A stretch of DNA of 64,000 bases from Sphingomonas trueperi (GTDB lineage Bacteria > Pseudomonadota > Alphaproteobacteria > Sphingomonadales > Sphingomonadaceae). The notes under the pieces were generated by a model. It did not search any database. It worked only from the letters and a program-made list of their open reading frames with translations, and was not told the origin of the DNA. A program made the translations under genes and the position numbers. Shown here one piece after another: positions 49,898-57,046 of the stretch; position 1 is the first letter of the stretch, and each line of letters starts with the position of its first letter. Location of the stretch: the NCBI RefSeq assembly GCF_011927635.1, contig NZ_JAATJB010000002.1, positions 458,152 to 522,151 of the forward strand, given 5' to 3'.

Positions 49898-49926
49898 GCG
49901 TGGCCGGGGTGTACTCGCGGCCACGC
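49898..49926 (+). terminator. Hairpin after glmS
   Basis: GCGTGGCC (49898-49905) pairs with GGCCACGC (49919-49926) eight bases after the stop; loop of 13 bases. No T-tract, so it is only a candidate terminator. Confidence 0.4.
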
Positions 49927-50025
49927 TATCCGCAGCTTCGCCTCATTCGTGCAGGAACAGGCCTGGCTGCACGTTCGGCAGATGCTGCCGGAGGTACATC
50001 GTCGTGGCGGGCGGCCGAGGCGCCG

Positions 50026-50175
50026 TCACATGCCGGCAGGCGCATCGGTACGGCGGGCGGGAGGCTCGTCGAACGGCATCGCCTGGGCGCGGCGCGGGCT
50101 GCGCGGCTGGGAATTGTCGAGCAGAATGCGTACCGCCCAGGGACGGCCGGCATTGCGGGCATAGTTCACGCGCAT
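50026..50175 (-). CDS. Possible 49-residue basic small protein
   Basis: An open frame of 49 codons, MRVNYARNAGRPWAVRILLD continuing NSQPRSPRRAQAMPFDEPP, with AGGAGA six bases before the ATG, on the minus strand in an otherwise gene-free region. Third codon positions are mostly G/C, as in real genes here. No family is recognised. The product would be Arg-rich and soluble. It could be a genuine small protein or chance. Confidence 0.4.
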   Translation of the reverse strand: MRVNYARNAGRPWAVRILLDNSQPRSPRRAQAMPFDEPPARRTDAPAGM

Positions 50176-50709
50176 CTTCGGTCTCCTGAAGTGTTGCAGC
50201 CATAAGCATCGATCCGGGTGGCCGCTCCATCCTATGCGGGGCATGGCGCCCGCATACGTGCGTTTAGGTTCGCTGGGGGCTGGGCGGTGGCGGGGCGACA
50301 ACCGGTGCGGTGAAGGGGCCATCCTCAACGCTGATCGGGGAAGGTTGTCGGGCGGCGAGGGGCAGGGGGGCAATGCCGCCCGACCCCTTTGGTGTACCGA
50401 ACGACCTGCGGCGGCGTCAGTATACTGGAGTATCTGCCAACCCATCTTCCGGCGAGGCGATCCTATCCCTCGATGCGGGGATGCGCCGCGTCGACGCAGC
50501 CGACCGGGCAGGGCTTCCGAACAGGCGATCTTCTCCACCTGCCTCTTTCCGACGACGCCGGATACCCACCCTCGCGTCCCCGATGATGCGCGATGCCCTT
50601 CGCGAACGAGGGCGATGGCGTTGCAGTCGATCGGATCCCGCGCGGGCGGCCGCCGGCGCTGAGGAGACGTTTTGCATACATTGAGCAGGCAAAATTCCGT
50701 TCCTGTAAA
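50176..50709. other. Stretch without a supportable gene
   Basis: The open frames in this stretch on both strands have irregular composition and no recognisable domains or ribosome sites. The last 50 bases become A/T-rich and lead into the promoter of the DUF983 gene. I see no RNA gene or repeat family here. Confidence 0.6.
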
Positions 50710-50738
50710 TTGTGTATGGGTTATGTAGTGACTATGTT
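50710..50738 (+). promoter_or_regulatory. Sigma-70-type promoter candidate for the DUF983 gene
   Basis: TTGTGT (50710-50715) and TATGTT (50733-50738) are separated by 17 bases in a locally A/T-rich stretch, 33 bases before the ATG of the DUF983 gene. Confidence 0.45.
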
Positions 50739-50770
50739 GCAGCTGGATGGTGCGACTCAGGAGTTGGGTC

Positions 50771-51199
50771 ATGACGGTATCGACCAAGGCAGCGTTTCCC
50801 TGGATCCTGAAATGCGGGTGGAAGGGGCTGTGCCCGCGCTGCGGCAAGGGGCGCATGTTCCGCTCCTGGCTGAAGGTGGCCGACACGTGCGAGGCGTGCG
50901 GTCTGGACTATCGCTTCGCCGCGCCGGACGACGGCCCCGCCTTCTTCTCGCTGTGCATCGTCGTTTTCCCGCTCACCTTCGTGGTGGTGTGGGTGCAGGT
51001 GGCCTTCGATCCGCCCTTGTGGGTGCATCTGTTCACCTCGCTGCCGCTGATGGCGCTGGGCAGCCTGTTGCCGCTGCGGCCGATCAAGGGCTGGCTGGTC
51101 GCCTCGCAATATGTGAACCGCGCCCGCGAGGCGGGGACCGAGCGGCTGTGGAACCGGCTCGACGGCCGCGCCGCCGGCAGCGATCCGTTCGAGGGATGA
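50771..51199 (+). CDS. DUF983 membrane protein with zinc ribbon
   Basis: A 142-residue protein of the DUF983 family, conserved in alphaproteobacteria. An N-terminal zinc ribbon (CPRCGKGRMFRSWLKV, then CEACGLDY) is followed by two transmembrane helices (FFSLCIVVFPLTFVVVWVQV and LWVHLFTSLPLMALGSLLPL). Function is unknown; relatives are often found near cytochrome oxidase assembly or transport genes. AGGAG lies eight bases before the ATG at 50771. It stands alone, followed by the MocR-type gene. Confidence 0.9.
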   Translation: MTVSTKAAFPWILKCGWKGLCPRCGKGRMFRSWLKVADTCEACGLDYRFAAPDDGPAFFSLCIVVFPLTFVVVWVQVAFDPPLWVHLFTSLPLMALGSLLPLRPIKGWLVASQYVNRAREAGTERLWNRLDGRAAGSDPFEG

Positions 51200-51334
51200 T
51201 CGCCATCGCGTCGCCTGTTGCCCGGCGCGAAGCGGCGCGCGCGGCCGCGACGGCTTCGCCCAGCACCGGGATTGAGGGCGGGACCATGCGCGGAACGTCT
51301 GTAAATTTAGATGCGATCGGCTAGGCCTCGAACC

Positions 51335-52717
51335 ATGCAAAGCTGGAAACCCGACATCGCCGGAACCCTGGGTCCGAAGTACCTCGCCATCGCTGATGCG
51401 ATCGCGCGCGACATCGAGGCAGGCGCGCTGCAGCCCGGCGACCGGCTGCCGCCGCAGCGGATGCTGGCCGAGGCGCTGGGCGTGGACCTGACCACCGTCA
51501 CCCGCGCCTATGGCGAGGCGCAGCGGCTGGGGCTGATCGAAGGCGATGGCCGCCGCGGCAGCTTCGTGCGCAGCAAGGCCGTCGAGCCCAGCGGCATTCC
51601 CTATACCGAGCCGGCCGATGCCGGGATGAACGCGCCCCCCCAAGCCGCGGACCGGCAGCTGGAAAAGGCGTTCGCCGCCTCGGCGGCGAACCTGCTCGGC
51701 CGGGCGGACGGGCCAGCGCCGTTCCACTATCAGCCACGCGGCGGCATGCCGCTGGCGCGTGCGGCGGGCGCCGCCCTGCTGCAGGGCCGCGGCATCCCGG
51801 CCCAGGACGATACCGTGCTGGTCAGCGCCGGCGGGCAGCACGCGCTGCATGCGGTGATCAGCACCGAGCTGCGCCCCGGCGACGTGCTGGCGGTGGGCGC
51901 GTTCGTCTATCCCGGGCTGCTCGCGGTCGCGCGGCGCTATGGCCTGACGCTGCGGGTGATCGCGAGCGACGGCGAGGGCATGATGCCCGAGGCGCTGGCG
52001 GACGCCTGTGCGGACGGGGTTGCGGCGGCCTATGTCGTTCCCACCAACGACAATCCGACTACCGCGACGATGGGCCCGGCGCGGCGCACGGCGCTGGCGG
52101 CAGTGGTGCGCCGCCACGGGCTGAAGCTGATCGAGGACGATGCCTATGGGCTGCTCCCCGAGGCGCCCTTGCCGCCGCTCGCCGCGCTGGTGCCGGAACG
52201 CTGCTGGCACATCGCCAGCGTTTCGAAGATCCTGTCGCCCGGCCTCCGCGTCGCCTGGATCGCCGCGCCCGACGTCGCGGCGGCGTGGCGGCTCGCGGCC
52301 GATCTGCACGAAACCGCGGTGATGGCGCCGCCGCTCAACGTCGCGGTGGTCGCCGACTGGCTGCACGGCGGCAGCTTCGATGCGCTGCGTGCCGCGGTGC
52401 GCGAAGAAGCACGCGCGCGGCAGGCGATCGCCCGCGCGGTGCTGCGTCCCGGCAGCTTCCACGCGCAGGAAGAAGGCTATCATCTGTGGATGCCGCTCCC
52501 GGCAGGGGCGAATGCGGCCGAAATTGTCAACGCGCTGCGGCCGCAGGGGCTGGGCGTGGTCGGCGGCGATGTGTTTGCGGTGGATCCCGGGACGGCGCCG
52601 CCCGCGTTGCGCGTTTCGATCGGAGGATCGACGCCGCGCGAGCGTGTCGAGCGTGCGCTGCGGTTGGTCGACGCGCTGACCACCCCCGAGGCGACCCGCA
52701 AAATCGCGCTCGTCTAA
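51335..52717 (+). CDS. MocR-type regulator (GntR winged helix + aminotransferase domain)
   Basis: A 460-residue fusion: an N-terminal GntR winged helix (IARDIEAGALQPGDRLPPQR, VDLTTVTRAYGEAQRLGLIE) joined to a class I aminotransferase-like domain that binds PLP through Lys298 in ASVSKILSPGLR. Such proteins sense PLP or amino acids rather than catalyse. Other landmarks are YVVPTNDNPTTATMGPARR and LIEDDAYGLLPE. An ATG at 51311 would add eight residues; I prefer 51335, where the conserved part begins. The target is unclear: the next gene on this strand starts 205 bases downstream. Confidence 0.92.
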   Translation: MQSWKPDIAGTLGPKYLAIADAIARDIEAGALQPGDRLPPQRMLAEALGVDLTTVTRAYGEAQRLGLIEGDGRRGSFVRSKAVEPSGIPYTEPADAGMNAPPQAADRQLEKAFAASAANLLGRADGPAPFHYQPRGGMPLARAAGAALLQGRGIPAQDDTVLVSAGGQHALHAVISTELRPGDVLAVGAFVYPGLLAVARRYGLTLRVIASDGEGMMPEALADACADGVAAAYVVPTNDNPTTATMGPARRTALAAVVRRHGLKLIEDDAYGLLPEAPLPPLAALVPERCWHIASVSKILSPGLRVAWIAAPDVAAAWRLAADLHETAVMAPPLNVAVVADWLHGGSFDALRAAVREEARARQAIARAVLRPGSFHAQEEGYHLWMPLPAGANAAEIVNALRPQGLGVVGGDVFAVDPGTAPPALRVSIGGSTPRERVERALRLVDALTTPEATRKIALV

Positions 52718-52922
52718 GCGCTGCCAACCCCAAGGTAGAGGGACCCTAGACCGAAGATGGATGTCCGCTTCGCGTCGATTATGGCAGCGTTGGTGCGGAT
52801 CGAGGGGCCCCGCGTCGTTTAGTCCTTGGTATTCCGCGCGTTAGAAAAAGCCGGAATTCCGCCCGCTTGCCGCCCAGTTCCGGCGGTCTATATCGCTCGC
52901 ACCTGCAGCAAAGAACGATAGC

Positions 52923-53699
52923 ATGACCGCAACCACCCGCCCCCAAGGGCCCAAGGGCCCCAGCCTGCTCGCATCGATCCACGATGTCGGGCCCCGTTCC
53001 GAGGGCGCGGTCGACCAGCTTTCCGAGCTGTTCCTGCGGCATATCGGCGCGCCCCGCTATGCGATGCTGGTGGTGCCGGACCATTGGGGATCGGCCCCGC
53101 TGGTCCCCGGCAGCCCCTTCGCCACCCGGCTGCGCGGCTGGGCTGATTCGGGGATCGAGATGTTCCTGCACGGCTGGTTCCACAAGGACGTCTCCGAGCA
53201 CGCCTCGGCCGGCGCGCGCTTCAAGGCCAGGCACATGACCGCAGGCGAGGGCGAGTTCCTCGGCCTCGACTATGCCACCGCGCGCGACCGGATGGCGCGC
53301 GGCAGGGCGCTGGTGGAGGACATTATCGGCCGCCCCGTCACCGGCTTCATCGCCCCCGCCTGGCTGTATGGCGACGGCGCCCGCGAAGCGCTGCGCGACC
53401 TCGATTTCGCGCTCGCCGAGGATCATTTCCGGGTGTGGGCGCCGCAACAGGCCGACCGCGTGCTCGCCAAGGGCCCGGTGATCACCTGGGCCAGCCGCAG
53501 CAAGAGCCGGATTGCCTCCTCGCTCGCCGTGGCCGCGCTCGCCCGCACGCTGCTGCCGCGCCGCCCGGCGATGCGGCTTGGCGTGCATCCGGGGGACATC
53601 ACCGTGCCGGCGCTGCTCACGAGCATCGACAAGACGCTCGGTGCGCTGACCAAGGGCGGCCGCTTCGGCCAATATCGCGAACTGCTGGAGACGCATTGA
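52923..53699 (+). CDS. DUF2334 polysaccharide deacetylase-like protein
   Basis: A 258-residue deacetylase of the DUF2334 group (carbohydrate esterase 4-like barrel). The metal-binding Asp-His pairs are visible: LLASIHDVGPRSEGAV, EMFLHGWFHK, then FIAPAWLYGDGAREAL and RLGVHPGDIT near the end. No signal peptide. The stop codon shares its A with the ATG of the glycosyltransferase (TGATG). The pairing suggests that a sugar is transferred first and then N-deacetylated on a membrane lipid or glycan; see findings. Confidence 0.9.
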   Translation: MTATTRPQGPKGPSLLASIHDVGPRSEGAVDQLSELFLRHIGAPRYAMLVVPDHWGSAPLVPGSPFATRLRGWADSGIEMFLHGWFHKDVSEHASAGARFKARHMTAGEGEFLGLDYATARDRMARGRALVEDIIGRPVTGFIAPAWLYGDGAREALRDLDFALAEDHFRVWAPQQADRVLAKGPVITWASRSKSRIASSLAVAALARTLLPRRPAMRLGVHPGDITVPALLTSIDKTLGALTKGGRFGQYRELLETH

Positions 53700-54868
53700 T
53701 GCGCATCCTCGACGTCTGCGCCTTCTACAGCCCCTATGGCGGCGGCGTGAAAACCTATGTCCGTCGCAAGATGGAGCTGGGTGCCAAGCTGGGCCACGAG
53801 ATCGTCATCCTCGCCCCCGGCGAGCGCGAGGAGATCCTCGAGGCGCGCGACGGCGCGATCCTCGCGACGATCCCGGCCCCGTTGCTGCCGCTCGACCGCC
53901 GCTACCGCTATTTCGACGACGAGCCCGCGCTCCACGCCGCGCTGGACCGCTGGCGGCCCGATTTCGTCGAGGCCTCGTCGCCTTGGCGCAGCGCCTCGAT
54001 GGTCGCGCGCTGGCAGGGATCGGCGGCGCGGTCGCTGGTGATGCACGCCGATCCGCTGGCCGCCTATGCCTATCGCTGGTTCGGCACGATTGCCAACCGC
54101 GAGACGATCGACAAGGGCTTCTCCTCCTTCTGGCAGCATCTCCGCCGGCTCGACGACGGGTTCGACCAGGTGGTGACGGCGGGGCAGGGGCTTGCGCGCC
54201 GGCTGACCGAAGGCGGTCTGACCAAGGTGGCGACGATCCCGATGGGCGTCGAGCCCGGCTATTTCAGCCCTACCCTGCGCGACGAATCGCTCCGTGCCGA
54301 ACTGCTGGCGAGCTGCGGGCTGGGGCCCGAGGCGACGTTGCTGATCGGCGTCGGCCGGCTGGCGCCGGAGAAGCGCTGGCCGATGGTGATCGAGGCGGCC
54401 GAGGCGGCGGCGGGGCGGCATCCCATGGGGCTGGTCCTGATCGGCACCGGCACCGCCCGCTCCAAGGTGATCACCGCGATCGGCCGCAACCCGCACGCCC
54501 AATTGTTCGAGCCGACCAGCAACCGCGAGCAGCTCGCCCGGGTGCTGGCGAGCGCCGACGCGCTGGTCCATGGCTGCGAGGCGGAGACCTTCTGCATGGT
54601 CGCCGCCGAAGCGCGCGCCAGCGGCCTGCCGTTGATCGTTCCCGACGAGGGCGGCGCCGCCGACCAGTTCGTCGAAGGGCAGGGGATGCTCTATCGTTCG
54701 GCCGACCCGGTGTCCTTGCGCGATGCGCTGACCCACTTCGTCGACACCACCCCGATGTTCCACCGCATGCGCGCCACCGCGGACGCGCCGTCGACGCGGA
54801 CGATGGACCAGCATTTCGAGGAACTGTTCGCGAGCTACCAGGCGATGGCGTACTCGCGCGCGGCGTAA
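53699..54868 (+). CDS. Family 4 glycosyltransferase
   Basis: A 389-residue GT-B glycosyltransferase of the GT4 type. The N-terminal Rossmann half starts RILDVCAFYSPYGGGVKTYV, the acceptor-side loop. The C-terminal half has LIGVGRLAPEKRWPMVIEAA, the donor-binding AQLFEPTSNREQLARVLASA, CEAETFCMVAAEARASGLP (E-X7-E) and PDEGGAADQF. It resembles transferases that make glycolipids with UDP-GlcNAc, UDP-glucose or GDP-mannose as donors. Coupled to the deacetylase upstream and convergent with the secreted GNAT-like gene downstream. Confidence 0.92.
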   Translation: MRILDVCAFYSPYGGGVKTYVRRKMELGAKLGHEIVILAPGEREEILEARDGAILATIPAPLLPLDRRYRYFDDEPALHAALDRWRPDFVEASSPWRSASMVARWQGSAARSLVMHADPLAAYAYRWFGTIANRETIDKGFSSFWQHLRRLDDGFDQVVTAGQGLARRLTEGGLTKVATIPMGVEPGYFSPTLRDESLRAELLASCGLGPEATLLIGVGRLAPEKRWPMVIEAAEAAAGRHPMGLVLIGTGTARSKVITAIGRNPHAQLFEPTSNREQLARVLASADALVHGCEAETFCMVAAEARASGLPLIVPDEGGAADQFVEGQGMLYRSADPVSLRDALTHFVDTTPMFHRMRATADAPSTRTMDQHFEELFASYQAMAYSRAA

Positions 54869-54886
54869 GGGCGCGGCGCCTCGCGC

Positions 54887-55519
54887 TTACGGTCCCGGGC
54901 GCGGCCGTTTCGCTGCTTCCGCGGCAACGGCTGCGTCCCAGGTTCCCCAGTCGATCGACCGGCCGGGATAGGCCACCCGCGCGAACGGCCAGTCCGTGCG
55001 GATCCACTCGGTGACCCACGCATAGAGTTCGGCGTCGAACCCGGCGTCATGGTCCGCCTTGGTCACCCACAGCCGCACCATGGCGTCGTAGCCGGGGATC
55101 GGGCTGGGCGAGACATACACCGATCCTCGCTCGCGGCGACCATCGGGGGAGAGCACCGCATAGGCGAAGGACCGACGCGCGCGGAAGCGGGCCTGTTCCG
55201 TCTCCATGTCGCGCATGGCATCGGCATCGGTGATGCCGGGGTGCGGCCATGCGGTGCTGCGCGTGAAGGTCTTCTGGAGATGGTCGATCGACGACATATA
55301 GGCGTCGAAGTCGATCTTGACCAAAGCGGGCCCGAGCGGGACGAGCTTGAACCTTTGCGCGTCCACCAGGGTCGGTGGTGCGAATCCGGCAGGCACGAAG
55401 GGCGAAGCTCCGCCCGCTTCCTCCGCGGCGGCAGGCGCGGGCAGCTGCTGCGCCAGCGCTGCTGGCGACACCGCGGCGGCGGCCAAGGCCAGGGTCAGGC
55501 TGCGAAGTACCGTCGTCAT
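54887..55519 (-). CDS. Secreted GNAT-like protein of unknown function
   Basis: A 210-residue protein with a clear signal peptide (TTVLRSLTLALAAAAVSPAALAQ). The mature part looks like a GNAT acetyltransferase fold: FKLVPLGPALVKIDFDAYMS, FAYAVLSPDGRRERGSVYV, AMVRLWVTKADHDAGFDAEL, then WVTEWIRTDWPF. The usual acetyl-CoA pyrophosphate loop (Q/R-x-x-G-x-G/A) is absent, so catalysis with CoA in the periplasm is unlikely. Role unknown. ATG at 55519; the same frame is open for more than 4 kb upstream, antisense to the TBDR, but that part is not coding. Confidence 0.75.
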   Translation of the reverse strand: MTTVLRSLTLALAAAAVSPAALAQQLPAPAAAEEAGGASPFVPAGFAPPTLVDAQRFKLVPLGPALVKIDFDAYMSSIDHLQKTFTRSTAWPHPGITDADAMRDMETEQARFRARRSFAYAVLSPDGRRERGSVYVSPSPIPGYDAMVRLWVTKADHDAGFDAELYAWVTEWIRTDWPFARVAYPGRSIDWGTWDAAVAAEAAKRPRPGP

Positions 55520-55593
55520 GCGTGCAATCTCCCCGGGCTGGATCGAGCCCGCAGGTCGCTGCAACAATACGACGTTTACCCCAGCCGCGGGGT

Positions 55594-56814
55594 CTAGCCG
55601 CGCGCAGGTGCCGTCGCTGTCTCCAGCCGCTTCAGGAACGCCGGCAGCGCACAGCGGTGCTCGGCGCCCTCGTCGCAGCCCTTGAGGCGGAGCGGCGTCC
55701 AGACCGTGCGGTCGCGGGCGGCGCGCATGTCGGCGGCGCTCTGGCTGCGGTACCAGAGGCGCACCGCCTGGCGGCCATTGGGTGCCTTGACCAGCGCGAT
55801 GGCGATGCCGCCGCCCGGCGAGGGATCGTTGGTCGCGAAGCCCGGCGCCTTGACCGGCACGCCCAGCACCGCCGCCAGTGCCGCGACGTTGGTATCGTGG
55901 CCGATCAGCACGTCCAGCTTGGGCGCGTCGGCGGCGGTCAGGTCGCGGGTGATGCGGTCGACCGTCGGCGCCATCTGGAAGGCGGCCATATAGGGCGGGC
56001 GGCTGAATATGTCGAACAGCGCGCCGTGGACCGCGCCCAGTGCTTCCAGCCGCGCCGGCGTCGCGCGGCCCCAGCCGACCTGCGCCAGCGGCAGGCCTTC
56101 GAGATATTGCAGCATCAGCACCTGCGCGGTGCCCGACGCGGCGCGGATCGGACCCTTGAGGTCGATCCCATGGCCGTCTTCGCTGGCGCGGACCGAGGAG
56201 GGCTCGACCGGGCTGCACGGCGCGGTGGGGCAGGCGAGCACCTGCTCCAGCAGCGTGAGCCCTTCGGCATGGCGCCGGGTCAGCGCCTCGCCGCCGCCGG
56301 TATAGCGGTTGATCGATTCTACCGCGCGGGCCGCGTCGAACGCGGCGGGATGGGCGCCCAGCGGCTCGAAGATCGGGTCGTTGGTGCCTTCGGGCTTGTG
56401 GCCCACCACGACCTGGCAAGCGGGCGCGAAGCCCGCCGCATAGGCCTGGCCGCTGGCGATCGTGCGCGGCGAGCTGTTGGTCCAGAGCCGCAGCGCCGCG
56501 GGATCGGGGCAGCCGTTGGCGGCGACCAGCCCGGCGGCGGCGAACCAGCGTCGATCGGCCTTGGCCAGCGCGCGGAGTGCCGCAGCGCCGTGCGGCGTCA
56601 CCTGCTCGGCCGGTCCGTTCCAGCGCGGCCAGGGCTGGCCGGTGCGCGTCGCGGGCGGCACCTCGCCGTCCAGCGGCGCGCGCACGCCGTGGCGCATCAG
56701 CAGCACCAGCCGCTCGACATGCAGCGGCTTTGGCGTCGTCGTTGCCTGGACGGCGGTGGGGAACAGGGCGAGCGCAGCAAGCGCGCCGACGCGCGCGAGA
56801 GGAGAGGTGGTCAT
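55594..56814 (-). CDS. Histidine acid phosphatase (phytase/AppA-like), secreted
   Basis: A 406-residue branch-2 histidine phosphatase with a signal peptide (LARVGALAALALFPTAVQA). The catalytic motif RHGVRAPLDG holds the phosphate-accepting His, the proton donor is IGHDTNVAAL near the C-terminus, and WTNSSPRTIASGQAYAAGF holds the second Arg. Length and architecture match E. coli AppA (phytase/acid phosphatase) and periplasmic glucose-1-phosphatase. It lies divergent from a large TBDR with an inverted repeat between, suggesting uptake of a phosphorylated compound such as phytate. ATG at 56814. Confidence 0.92.
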   Translation of the reverse strand: MTTSPLARVGALAALALFPTAVQATTTPKPLHVERLVLLMRHGVRAPLDGEVPPATRTGQPWPRWNGPAEQVTPHGAAALRALAKADRRWFAAAGLVAANGCPDPAALRLWTNSSPRTIASGQAYAAGFAPACQVVVGHKPEGTNDPIFEPLGAHPAAFDAARAVESINRYTGGGEALTRRHAEGLTLLEQVLACPTAPCSPVEPSSVRASEDGHGIDLKGPIRAASGTAQVLMLQYLEGLPLAQVGWGRATPARLEALGAVHGALFDIFSRPPYMAAFQMAPTVDRITRDLTAADAPKLDVLIGHDTNVAALAAVLGVPVKAPGFATNDPSPGGGIAIALVKAPNGRQAVRLWYRSQSAADMRAARDRTVWTPLRLKGCDEGAEHRCALPAFLKRLETATAPARG

Positions 56815-56859
56815 CGGCGGATGCTAGCCTTCGCGCGTGAAAGCTGTGTGACGAAAAAG

Positions 56860-56883
56860 AATACCAATTTAATAATTGGTATT
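56860..56883. promoter_or_regulatory. 10+10 bp inverted repeat between phosphatase and TBDR 4
   Basis: AATACCAATT (56860-56869) and AATTGGTATT (56874-56883) are perfect inverses around TAAT. The dyad lies 46 bases from the phosphatase start and 164 from the TBDR start and is a strong candidate for a shared operator. Which regulator binds is not known; no regulator gene is adjacent. Confidence 0.6.
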
Positions 56884-57046
56884 GCTCCTGTGATTTCCGC
56901 GATTTGCGCTGCATCGCAGCAAAAATGTAACCCCGGGATACTGAAATTGCCACGGAGGCTACGCTGAATTGCCGCCAGCCGCAGCTAGCGGCGGCAGCGA
57001 CCAGCAGGAACAGGCTGGCACCAATATCCAGCGAAGGACATAACCA

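Noticed and set aside
50234..50662. A 142-codon plus-strand frame in the gap after glmS
   Set aside because: Irregular composition, no ribosome site, no recognisable domain.
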